Positions 19,097-27,424 of a DNA stretch of 34,926 nucleotides are shown in pieces. Each line of letters begins with the position of its first letter. Position 1 is the stretch's first letter. The DNA comes from Chara braunii. Taxonomy: Eukaryota > Streptophyta > Charophyceae > Charales > Characeae. The DNA lies in assembly GCA_003427395.1 (NCBI GenBank), contig BFEA01000044.1, forward strand, positions 1,791,048-1,825,973, in the 5' to 3' direction. Position numbers and translations under genes: made by a program. The notes under the pieces were generated by a model. That model made no database searches, had not been told where the DNA came from, and saw nothing but the letters and a program-made list of their open reading frames with translations.

Positions 19097-19585
19097 CGAT
19101 GATGAATATAGGTCCCAGGGGTGAACATTTTATGGCAGAAGTCGATGTCTGTGGACGTAAAGTAGGAGCCTTCGCAAACATCGGCTCTATACCTAGGCTA
19201 CCAGAGTGGCCCGGGGTCACTTGCCCGGCCGGGCCAAAATAATTAAAAAAAATAAAAAAAGATAAAATATTTTTGAATTTTATTTTTTATTTTAAATTTG
19301 GTGAAGAATTTCGATGTGACCCTGAGGCAAAAGTTGTTCAGTTTATTTTTCTGCATAACATAGTTATTTTTCAGAATTTTTGGATTTTTTTTTTTTTTTT
19401 TTTTTTTGCTGGGACCTTACCTGATCCTTGCACGGGCTGACCACCCGGGACCCGGGCAGCCCGGCTGGTAGCCTAGCTCTATACAGAATTTCATTAGTCG
19501 TGCTCATCTAGGTTGCACTTAGGGGACCAAGTGCAACGACTTAGCAGATATGTGGCATCCACTTCAGCCAACAAGCACTCAATAG
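19097..19585 (+). pseudogene. Gypsy aspartic protease relic, split by a MITE
   Basis: Before the insertion the frame reads EVDVCGRKVGAFANIGS; after it, Q-N-F-I-S-R-A-H-L. Rejoined by context this is the retropepsin active-site region, normally D-T/S-G-S/A followed by xxFIS. Here the catalytic Asp codon (19177-19179) reads AAC, Asn, and the next residue is Ile, so protease activity would already be lost. A 284-bp element interrupts it at 19193-19476, and stops follow. Retropepsin cleaves the gag-pol polyprotein. Confidence 0.7.
19193..19476. mobile_element. hAT-like MITE with 8-bp target duplication
   Basis: Perfect 12-bp terminal inverted repeats CTAGGCTACCAG / CTGGTAGCCTAG bound 284 bp. The flanking octamer CTCTATAC is duplicated exactly (19185-19192 and 19477-19484). 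Subterminal GC-rich arms (GGCCCGGGGTCAC and GACCCGGGCAGCCC) surround an AT-rich core with a T-run. An 8-bp target duplication is the signature of hAT-superfamily transposition. No coding capacity. It inserted into an already integrated gypsy protease gene. Confidence 0.9.
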
Positions 19586-20390
19586 TTGGATGTAGTCTGC
19601 AACTTCTCGTATGGAGGAGGGGAATTAAGAGACAAGATCTCATTCCTGGTTAGTGACGAGCTGCCATTCGACATGTTGCCAGGAATGTATTGCCTCGAGG
19701 CTGCTAAGCCTCAATTTGATTTGGATAGGAAGGTGATGCTCTACAAGTTGCCAAATGGGAGGACCACTAGTCTACAAAAGTATAGGGCTAGCAGACTAGT
19801 TGAGTCTTGTGGCTGCATGCGCACGTCCGCTTTCTACAATTACTATAGGCCGGAATCGCGAGGAAGGTATGTACCTAGTTCTTGTCTTTGTGAAAGGGGA
19901 GGCCATCAAAACATCCCTAGAGATAGAAGCAGTCGTTGCTCAATATCCAGATCTTTTCGAAGAGCCTAGGGGCGTAGTCGAGAGGGAGGTTGTCCATGCT
20001 ATTGAAGTCGCTCATGGTAGTGAAATGCCTAAAGGATGGATTTACCGATGTCTCCTACGATGTAGGATGAGCTTCGCCGACGGCTTAAAGAGCTCACAAA
20101 GAAGGGTTGGATCTGACCTAGTACCTCCCCTTATGGCACACCAATCCCATTTGTTCCTAAGAAGGGGGGTACTTTGAGGATGTGCATTGATTACAGAGGC
20201 CTCAATGTCATCACAGTTAAGATCGTTGAGCCCCTACCATGCATCGATGACCTCTTGGATCGAGTGCAAAGATGTCAGTATTTCACAAAGATAGATATGA
20301 CGTCCGAACATACAATCAGATTGCTATTAGGTTTGAAGATCAACACAAAACCGTTTTATACTTTGGTTCACATTAGTTCACGACTCGTGA
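19586..20390 (+). pseudogene. Gypsy pol relic: protease end and N-terminal reverse transcriptase
   Basis: Contains FLVSDELPFDMLPGM (the protease-end motif usually D-x-x-LG-M), then a linker with YPDLFEEPRGVVEREVVHAI, then RT blocks KKGWI-stop-PSTSPYGTPIPFVPKK and TLRMCIDYRGLNVITVK, and finally LDRVQRCQYFTKIDM. Spread over three frames with at least one in-frame TGA (in the usual GWIRPS motif). The homology ends at about 20390, after KINTKPFYTLV, before the YxDD catalytic box. RNase H and integrase are missing, so the element lost more than half of pol. Confidence 0.85.
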
Positions 20391-21610
20391 CTAGGCCACC
20401 CCAAACGAGGGGCACACCCAGCCTCTGCCTTTTCTCCTTCGGAATAAAACATAGAACTGGAACCACGCAAACGAGAGTGGCCCGGGTCTGTTCAATAACA
20501 AAGAAAACAGGGATTCTCGACCACCCAAACGAGGGTCAGGCCCATCCTCAGTTGAGAAACCCCAAAGGAAACATACGACTGGACCATCCAAAAGACCTTT
20601 GTCCCTTTTTCCACCCTTCCCCCTTTCATCCTCTTTAACTTCACACAAATAAATTCATATTAAAATCCTGAAAATAAGTTCAAATAATAATAATAATAAT
20701 AATCAAGTCATACTTCATGCAGAACAGAAGGTAGTACGGCTAGGGGAATACGGAAACACACGCGTAAAATTTCATTATGCCTGAGTGTTCCCTGCCTCTA
20801 GAACCCCGCATGGGTTCCGGCAGAGCTCCCGCAATGGGTGGGTAAAACTCCCACAGGACCTTCCTGCGGTCTTGTGGGTTGCAATCCCAAATGCCACCTT
20901 CCTCTCCTGAACAACAGACTAGACTTGGAATAAAAAGGATAGAGGAAGAAAGGTAAGTCTCTCAAGAAACAAGAATGACTCAACTCAAACTCGCGTGGGG
21001 AGGGCCTTGTTATATTCTAATCCCGAGGGTCCCGCAATGATGGCCAGTCAGAGAGGTCAACGCCAATGGACAGCAAGTGTTGCGTCAATCTCAAAACCTC
21101 AGCGGCCATAGAAACCCCCAACTTACGGGGTCAATCAACCAGAATGATAAAAGGAATTCGAAGTCCAGCAATCCCCCGCAAGTTGGTAACAAAAGTGATT
21201 ACCCCCAAGTCTTAGTAGCAGCATCAACAACACCCAGTTGCAGCTCGTTGCTGCTGCAAACACCAGCAGCGCAATTTGAACACACAACAGTCCCAGAGTG
21301 ATGCCAAAAAAATGTAATAACAGCAGTCCTCCAGATCAGCAGCAATCGAAGTCAAAGAGAATAGCAGTAGTGCCCCTGAAAATCGCAGTCTTCCCCTAAA
21401 CAACTCTCCAACATCGACTCCGAGGCGGCAACAGCTTCAAGCGGGCTTCAGGCCCGCAATACCCACAATATCAGACTTTTCAGCAGCCCCAGTCAGAAGA
21501 AGCTGCGGGAGCCTCAGCCTAAAAAGAACAGCATACAGGTACGACTAAGCGGACCTGCAATTGTGCCAGTCTGAGGGACACAACTGCACCTTGTCCAAAT
21601 AGCAGCACCT
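20391..21610. other. Unrelated DNA after the RT break
   Basis: Starts with an array of imperfect repeats of CCACCCAAACGAGGG-type words (about 20394, 20459, 20519 and 20581, spacing near 60). An AAT tract at 20685-20702 follows, then GC hairpins around 20800-20890 and a CAG/CAA-rich stretch (about 21220-21360). No protein is recognised. This begins the roughly 4.8-kb segment that separates the broken RT from the 3' LTR. Confidence 0.5.
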
Positions 21611-21614
21611 GATT

Positions 21615-21880
21615 CGAAACTATAAAAGTCTGCATATCACTGTAACTGTTACCTTGGATATGTGACAGAGTGGAACTCAGGCTAAGGTCGGCTCCATCGT
21701 GTGATCAGCACCATAAACACACACCAACTTCTATACAGACCACGGCTCGCCTTGTTGTGATCAGCTAACGGCCTTCTCTAATCTGCACCTATCGGTTACT
21801 TCAACGGAACACATTTTCTCTACTAGCATGGATGGCCAAATGCCCTTACGAATCCACTCTCAACAGGTAAGTCTTCTATC
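21615..21880 (+). promoter_or_regulatory. Possible promoter and first exon
   Basis: AACTATAAAAGTC near 21618 is a good TATA box. About 210 bases on, an ATG at 21831 opens 13 codons (MDGQMPLRIHSQQ) ending in CAG followed by GTAAGT, a perfect splice donor. A second CAG/GTAAGT lies near 22828 and a TAG/GTGAGC near 23980, each followed by a CT-rich stretch, so the donor-plus-polypyrimidine block looks repeated with the Asp/His-rich modules downstream. Whether anything is transcribed cannot be told from sequence. Confidence 0.3.
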
Positions 21881-22284
21881 ACTTCTCCCCCGTTTCCCTT
21901 CTCTCACTTGTTTCTCCTCCTAACTTTCCCCAATAATCGCCTCGCCTCTCTTATTCACCTCTAGCCACGACTCTGGGCGAAAGACGAGTGGTAAGCACGA
22001 CAACCCCGCTCCCGGGTATAGTGCCTTGTAGGTGAAGGAGAGGTCAATTCGGAAGTCATCTCGATTGTATGGGAGGAAACGTCTATGTGTGCGACGAAGG
22101 CAGCAGTGACCAAGTAGATATGGAGGTCACGCAGTCGATAGTCTCTCTCATCGAGGGGGATTTAACACGTCCGAAGAGAACAATGGGAATTGCATGACTA
22201 GAGGAGACGGGCAAAACTCGAAACGAACGAACATAACCACAATCGTGACCTCCCTTCCACCACTCACCAAACATGCGAAATGAG

Positions 22285-22640
22285 GTTGAATCTTCCGCTA
22301 GAACATGGGAAGATACATGCACTAGATGGGAATGAATCTTCCGCTTAAAACTGCGAAGATACATTCCCAGCAAAGCCACTTGCTACCATGCTCAATACTG
22401 GGCAAATCAAAAATGAATCTACCACTGAGTTATGGGCAGATGCATCGCACAATAGACATGACCACCATAATGGTCAAGGCAGCGCTTGGGATGACTAGCA
22501 GCGTTTGGATCTCGATGGCGACTCCAAGCAGTAGTGCAATCCCCACCAGCAGCAGCTCCCTGATGATGACCACGACAAACACAATGAGGAATACGACGTC
22601 CACGACGAACACCATGCGCAGCACCTCGTGATTACTTGTG
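22285..22640 (+). pseudogene. Asp/His-rich module 1 with NESS...WED motif (broken)
   Basis: Translation gives NEVESSARTWEDTC, then NESSA-stop-NCEDTF, then KNESTTELWADASHNRHDHH, then DDDHDKHNEEYDVHDEHHAQ near 22560-22620, with stops between. Three copies of an N-E-S-S/T-x-x-x-W-x-D-A/T motif precede an Asp/His/Glu-rich, low-complexity tract. I recognise no family. The minus-strand hydrophobic frame across it (22430-22678) is the complement of Asp/His codons and is rejected as a membrane protein. Confidence 0.45.
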
Positions 22641-22708
22641 TTGAAAACGACGACCACGATTGTCACAAAAGGCAACACAATAGCGATGAGTTACCCCCTT
22701 GATTTTCC

Positions 22709-22711
<3 letters not shown>

Positions 22712-22784
<73 letters not shown>
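22712..22784. repeat. (CT)n microsatellite
   Basis: Perfect CT tract of about 36 units between the two Asp/His-rich modules. Confidence 0.98.
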
Positions 22785-22788
<4 letters not shown>

Positions 22789-23053
22789 CTCCACACGCAC
22801 GCAGCACTCCTCCCGTGCTACTACCAGGTAAGTATCTCCTCTCCCTTCTCCTCTCCCAATCACACACTTATTCCTCTTTTGCGCCCACTACTTAATTCAC
22901 CTATTGCACATAATAGGAATGTTGCACATAATAGGAATAAACTAGGCAAACTCAAAAGTTGTAAAAAAAAACAGTTTTGGTGAATACTCGTGTATAGGAC
23001 TATACGTCCTTCTCAAAAGTATATTGACCAGTAAAGCAATTTTGAAGTTAACA

Positions 23054-23275
23054 CTAGATCCCTTGTTAAAAAACATATAGCTATGTAAAATAATAACACA
23101 AACAACGTTTGCCTCGGAGGCATCTTTAAATTCTTTGTCAAATTGAAGTAAAAAGAAAAAAATCATTAAAAAAAAACTACCCACAAAAGGAAGAACCTGT
23201 TCGGGCGAAGGTAGTTGTGAATAAGATAACATGTTAGTCTGTTCAGACCCCCCCCCGAACATGTCCATTGTGTAC
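23054..23275. mobile_element. Partial second copy of the GTTCG TIR element
   Basis: CTATGTAAAATAATAACACA, CAACGTTTGCC and TCTTTAAATT align with TTATGTAAAATAATAATACA, CAACTTTTGCC and GTTCAAATT at about 3970-4030. CCTGTTCGGGCGAAG and CCCGAACATGTCC at about 23200-23270 recall the GTTCG arms. The central segment with the hammerhead-like motif is absent here. Confidence 0.6.
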
Positions 23276-23345
23276 CGGGTACATGAGCTTCAATCAAAAC
23301 GGGCACAGCAAGCAGGGCAGACAAGAGAAGCCCGATAATCGCTAG

Positions 23346-23960
23346 CCAGGTCCTGATAACAAATACGACCCTTCGCAAGACTGCCACGAGCAGCATTCCT
23401 ATTCTATCACCAATTACCTCAATCCCGACAATTGCAACCACCACCATGATGGCACAGATGAGCACTACGTACACGATGATAGCGAAGAGTACTACGAACA
23501 AGATGATGAGCAAGACAGGCTCGACTTCCCAAATAAAGGCGAGCAGCAGTGACGATCACCTCGATAATCACGAGCAAACGACAACAACCACCAAGATGAA
23601 AACAAATCCGCTAATGTCCACGGCGAAGATACGCCTCCCCATGACATGCATGAAGGCAAGCACCACCAGGACCATGACGATGAAGAGCGCAACGATCAAC
23701 GCAATCTCGTTGATGACTTGTGCTATGGCCGCACAATGACAACCACCAGGAAGATGACCGTTAGGACGAGCAACACAGGCACTCCAGTGACGAAGAGGAG
23801 CAGCTCAATTACGATCGTGATGGTCTACACCAGGATCCCGATGATGGCGATCACGATGATGATCGGGAGTATGCCACAACAGGCCATGCTCCGCTGCTCG
23901 TCAAGCGTGCAAAATGAGAATGAATCTTCCCCTAGAAGATGGGAAGATGCATCACAGTCT
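23346..23960 (+). pseudogene. Asp/His-rich module 2 with NESS...WED motif (broken)
   Basis: Open without a start from 23346 to TGA at about 23541, reading PGPDNKYDPSQDCHEQH, then NHHHDGTDEHYVHDDSEEYY and EQDDEQDRLDFPNKGEQQ. After frame changes it continues NNHQDENKSANVHGEDTPP and HDMHEGKHHQDHDDEERNDQ, then SDEEEQLNYDRDGLHQDPDD. It ends with NENESSPRRWEDASQSC (about 23912-23962). The same closing motif occurs three times in module 1. The strong Asp/His/Glu bias held across frame breaks shows it was one coding region. Metal-binding or disordered acidic function is conceivable, but no family is recognised. Confidence 0.5.
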
Positions 23961-23984
23961 TGTGCAGCGAGCCGCACAACGTAG

Positions 23985-24250
23985 GTGAGCCCCCCTTCCT
24001 CTGATCTCAACTTCCATACCGCCTTCCCACTCGTTCTCGGTTGCGCAGCGTGCCGCCTTCAGTCACATGAATGCACCTGGCCTCTAAGCACAGCCAGGCT
24101 CGATCCAAGGAGAACATTAAATCGCCAAAGTTCAGGCCTCGAGCGTGACGAGGTCCGACTGCTATGACTATGGAGACTAAGATCACCACAACGATATCAT
24201 CCACAGTCTGCTGATGAGCACGATGAACACAAAATTAAACGCAACCGAGA
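23985..24250. other. Intron 2 sequence, nothing firm
   Basis: Begins with a GTAG/GTGAGC donor-like site and a pyrimidine-rich stretch like those near 21867 and 22828. No coding or RNA feature is supported. Confidence 0.4.
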
Positions 24251-24266
24251 GCATCAATGCCTACAG

Positions 24267-24374
24267 AAAAAATGGAGAGATCACATCCTCCTCGATTTAT
24301 ATGTGTCATTCTTACGCACGGGCCATGCTCAACTCCTCTGCATCGTTCCAATTTTAACTGATGTCCCGAAGGAC
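24267..24374 (-). pseudogene. U6 snRNA-like copy, full length but diverged
   Basis: On the minus strand it starts GTCCTTCGGGACATC (the U6 5' stem-loop), continues GTTAAAATTGGAACGATGCA, GAGCATGGCCC and TGACACATATAAATCGAG, and ends in T6. U6 normally has ATACAGAGA for 5' splice-site pairing; here it reads ATGCAGAGG, and the internal stem-loop also has changes. The length of 108 and the final T-run match a U6 transcript, but the changed ACAGAGA box and lack of a clear TATA/USE promoter suggest a pseudogene. It lies 87 bases from a tRNA-like relic on the same strand. Confidence 0.8.
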
Positions 24375-24460
24375 CAAGTCGAGGGTACGGCCCCGAGATA
24401 TCATTATCAAATGACCGGTCCCAGGTAAATCGTAACCCCAGCACTTTACTCAACTGCTTC

Positions 24461-24524
24461 CAGCACACTTTGAACGCAGGCCCGTATTCCAATAGTCCAT
24501 GGGTGTACCAACTGAGCTAGGCCC
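24461..24524 (-). pseudogene. tRNA-like relic beside U6-like copy
   Basis: Minus strand GGGCCTAGCTCAGTTGGTAC matches an acceptor/D-arm with a Pol III A box. About 30 bases on, TGCGTTCAAAGTG is a degenerate B box/T-loop. The anticodon arm is not convincing. With the U6-like copy downstream in the same orientation it may be part of a composite retroposon. Confidence 0.5.
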
Positions 24525-25160
24525 GTTGGCCCTATTGCCGGTTCCAAAACCGGTACCGGACCTGGATCCAAAAAAATGGGACATAAAGAAAAATAATAAA
24601 TCATCATAAAATAATAAATAATAATAATGAGAGGAGGGAAATAAAGGACGCACCTTCACGACTCGGTGGCAGAAGGCTCCGACCTTTACTTATGTCATCC
24701 CTTTTCCTATGCAATTCCTGCTAGGATCATTGGCGGCTTCTACCGCCAACCAAAACACAATCAACCTAGGCACCCGAAACTCTCCACGGAACGCGAACTC
24801 ACTCACCGTCTGAAATAGGTCAGTGGTAGCTACCTTCAACTGCGGTACTGACGGTCAGCCTTTGCATTGACTGTAACAATGTTGACTTCTATGCGCACGC
24901 ACTGCGTGCGCGCAGCCATACTCAAGGGCTGACCTTTCCCCGGCCCGTATTGCTTTCAAACAATCGCTGGTCCCTGCTGCCTAAACGGGGCACTTCACAC
25001 ACATCTGAAGGATCAACGCACGTTCCAAAAGTGCACGCCCACACACTCTCTGACCTAATCATACGCACGCTCAAGGCTGCGGCTTCTGAGAGTCGGCTGT
25101 GGGCTGCACAAAAATGAATGTGCCACTACACTACTGATGTGGCTCATGCGGGCCGTAAAA
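24525..25160. other. Intron 2 sequence with a GC palindrome
   Basis: Includes an AT-rich AATAAT stretch (about 24595-24630) and a 9-bp palindrome GCGCACGCA-C-TGCGTGCGC at 24893-24911. No gene recognised. A polypurine tract, expected just before a 3' LTR, is not visible. Confidence 0.5.
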
Positions 25161-25195
25161 ACATGGGCAAATACCCTTGTAAGGATATTTGCACC

Positions 25196-26011
25196 GACAA
25201 CACGCTAGTTGGTTACATGTGCGCTGCTCACGAGCATCAGAATCTTCTGTGAGCCTTCTAGGCTCTTCAACTTAAGACTTGGAAGCTGGCCTCTCGACCA
25301 ATCAGGAAGCACGGGACATCTCACTGTGCGTGCGTTGGTTCCGCACCTAACTGCCGTGAGCCTACGCCACTGTCTGAATGGGCCTGGGGGCAGACACTTT
25401 GGCCCAAAGTGAAGCTACTGGGTGCGCGCGCGAGCCAGTATAGGTAGCCATTGTGCCTTGCCACTTTCCGTTTAGGAAAGCACCAGGCAACGGACGAGGC
25501 ATTCGGGCACTTGCAAGTCTGGCGGCAGCACTGCTGCATCGTGAAGCATCGGCCACTGGGCGCTTGTGCAACAGAGCGCATGCGGGCGCAGGTAGTAGTG
25601 AGGGCGCTGCATGGTCCAGGGTATGGTGGGGGCCCTACGGAGGTGGAAGGTGTGGGTGGAGAGATGAGGGTGGAGCCTAGAGAGGGCGAGTGGGGAGGTG
25701 ATGTGAGAGCAGGTACGTGGTCGTCATGGAGGTCTGCATGACCGACATCTGAATGTGCTCTGGTTGCTGCTTCTGACATCAACTGGTTGCTTTGTCATTT
25801 GAATAGGCGTTCAGCGCCAGTAGAAGGAAAGAGTACTTTGTTGGTGTACATTGTTGATGGTGGCACGAGAGGGCTTTCACATTGAGTTCGCTGCTTTGGT
25901 TCTCCTTCGGTGTGATAACAGCGCATTTCTGCTTTCTGGACAGCTTACGACTATCAATGTGATTTAGCAATTCGGAATTCCGTCATTTTGCTATCACTCA
26001 TTTTCCTTGCA
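25196..26011 (+). mobile_element. 3' LTR of decayed Ty3/gypsy element
   Basis: Similar to 16192-17079 throughout and ends CTCATTTTCCTTGCA. It lacks the about 70 bases present in the 5' copy after GAGGGCGCTGC. The left edge abuts CACCGACA, an inverted partner of sequence found 60 bases inside the 5' LTR boundary. No target-site duplication could be assigned with confidence. Confidence 0.75.
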
Positions 26012-26021
26012 CTTAAAAAAA

Positions 26022-26061
26022 AGCTTGGTAGCTCACAAGGCTCTTCGCCAATACAAAAAGT
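26022..26061 (+). pseudogene. Shortened tRNA-fMet-like relic
   Basis: AGCTTGGTAGCTCACAAGGC (D-arm half of the fMet-like sequence) joins directly to CGCCAATACAAAAA, which matches the sequence after the T-arm in the copy at 15879-15960. The anticodon and T-arms are deleted. Its position 10 bases beyond the 3' LTR, with the fuller copy 240 bases before the 5' LTR, is notable. Confidence 0.6.
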
Positions 26062-26122
26062 TCAATGTTTCAGTATTTGATGTTACAAAAAAAAAGGAAA
26101 GAGAGATGGAAAGTGTTCTCAC

Positions 26123-26272
26123 CTCCAAGACAGTGGTCATTTCAAACTCTGCTCCATCTGCAGACTCCCAAATTGCGGTCTTCGCATCAAACCCCGCCGT
26201 CGCCAGGTACCTGCCACAGGGGGACCACTCGCATGCACGTATCGTCCGCTGGTGGGATTCGTCCAAAATGCA
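26123..26272 (-). CDS. CIAO1 exon 2 (WD40 repeat 2)
   Basis: 150 bases, 50 codons, residues 64-113: [20 protein letters not shown], then [16 protein letters not shown], then [10 protein letters not shown]. This is the second WD40 blade of CIAO1, with the family's SHQRT-x-R-x-x-x-WSP-x-G and SFD/GFD-A-x-T-x-IW pattern. The acceptor is TTGTTTTATTGCAG and the donor is GAG then GTGAGA, both phase 0; joining to exon 3 gives the expected [10 protein letters not shown]. It lies only 111 bases from the edge of the 3' LTR, so the retrotransposon sits close to, but not in, the splice acceptor-donor region. Confidence 0.94.
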
Positions 26273-26463
26273 CTGCAATAAAACAACAGAACAAAATAAC
26301 GGAATGGATAATGTTGGATTTTCTTTTTATTAAGCTTGTTTTGGACCAGTTCTTGAGATACGACTGGATGACACGAATGTTGGGTGTTTTCATAACTTTT
26401 CAGATATTATTACGGTATTACAAGAATTTCCAGAAGCAGGAAAAGAAAAGAGAGACCCGCTCT

Positions 26464-26502
26464 GTCCTTCGGGACATCCGTTAAAATTGGAACGATACAG
26501 AG
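26464..26502 (+). pseudogene. U6 snRNA 5' fragment
   Basis: GTCCTTCGGGACATCCGTTA followed by AAATTGGAACGATACAGAG is the first 39 nucleotides of U6, with near-perfect agreement to the plant consensus. It breaks exactly inside the ACAGAGA box, where a CACGGTTCC-bounded insertion begins; the rest of U6 resumes at 27161. Confidence 0.85.
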
Positions 26503-27131
26503 CACGGTTCCACTAGCAAAGGAGTAAGGTAAACTGTGTCCCACAAACACCTATGGGACATCTGCGGGACATGGTCTGACCACTGATGCAGGAGAATCCG
26601 CTGGCAGAGAAATTGCAATGGATTTATATTCTGAAGTGGTGTTTCTTTTTTTTTTTGTGTGCTTTTTCTTTTCAGTTCCCAAGAATGGGAGGCGGAAAAG
26701 AAAATAGAAAGACTCATTTTGATTGGCAGCTCTTCAAAAAATCAAGTACTCAAAGGGCATGGTTCAATTGTAACCCCATCCAGTACTTGATTTGTCTCTC
26801 AAAATATATGAACTGCAGGCTTCAGCATGGCAACTGTCAGAGAAGGGAGTCCCATCAGGCACACGAAGGGACTCCCTCGTGGTGGTACGCGGGACAGCAA
26901 CAGTCACGTACCACTCTGTCTTGATTAGGCATTGGCTGGGTGGGGAGCAGGGGTAGGAGACGGGAGGGTTAGTGGGACGGCAGCACTTTCAAAAGTCTGC
27001 CTCCTTCCCATCTTGGGAAATGTGACCTCCCCTTTTTTTTTTTTTTCAAGTCTTTAAAATTACTTTCTTCCTTTTCTTACAGTGCCGCACAGGTCCTAAT
27101 AGGACCTGACTTGTGTGCTAGTGGAACCGTG
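26503..27131. mobile_element. TIR insertion inside the U6 copy
   Basis: A perfect 16-bp inverted repeat, CACGGTTCCACTAGCA (26503-26518) and TGCTAGTGGAACCGTG (27116-27131), bounds 629 bp. The flanks carry a near-identical 9-mer (GATACAGAG at 26494, GATACAAAG at 27161), which would fit a 9-bp target duplication as in Mutator-like elements. However, 29 extra bases (27132-27160) lie between the right TIR and the U6 remainder. Internal features include a GGGAGTCCC/GGGACTCCC hairpin near 26844-26876. No transposase. Confidence 0.65.
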
Positions 27132-27160
27132 CCCACAGAGGAGATTTTTTTTGGCGGGGG

Positions 27161-27230
27161 GATACAAAGAAGATTAGCATGTCCCCTGAGCGCAAGGATG
27201 ACACGCATAAATCGAGAAATGGTCCAAATT
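27161..27230 (+). pseudogene. U6 snRNA 3' fragment with A-rich tail
   Basis: GATACAAAGAAGATTAGCAT, CGCAAGGATGACACGCATAA and ATCGAGAAATGGTCCAAATT follow U6 to its 3' end. In place of the terminal T-run there is AACAAAACGAAAAAAAACAC and further A-rich DNA up to about 27285. That tail suggests LINE-type retroposition of a U6 transcript. With the 5' fragment it accounts for a whole U6 copy minus the insertion. Confidence 0.88.
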
Positions 27231-27308
27231 AACAAAACGAAAAAAAAACACCCAAAAAAAAAAAACATAAAAAAAACCACCCGCTCCACTCAGCCCATTG
27301 CCTTACTT

Positions 27309-27424
27309 GGGGCGTACTCGCACTACAACTTTTTCTACTGCTCTATGCACGTAATTGAGGCCCTATACATCCAGAACCAGCTGTAACTGCAGTCAGATAC
27401 ATCCAGGAAAGTGTTCGTGCTCGC
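27309..27424. mobile_element. MITE family A, copy 2 (reverse orientation)
   Basis: Left GGGGCGTACTCGCACTACAA; right ATACATCCAGGAAAGTGTTC then GTGCTCG, which is the inverted version of the TCCTGGATGTAT end at 30857. The internal unit (C/A)TGGATGTAT appears twice on the minus strand, as in the other copies. Confidence 0.65.

Noticed and set aside
22430-22678. Hydrophobic minus-strand ORF resembling membrane segments
   Set aside because: It is the complement of Asp/His-rich plus-strand coding-like DNA (GAT/CAC codons read as Ile/Val), as is the similar ORF at 23166-23513.
22663-22895. Ser/Leu and Arg/Glu repeat ORFs over the CT tract
   Set aside because: Pure products of the (CT)n microsatellite.
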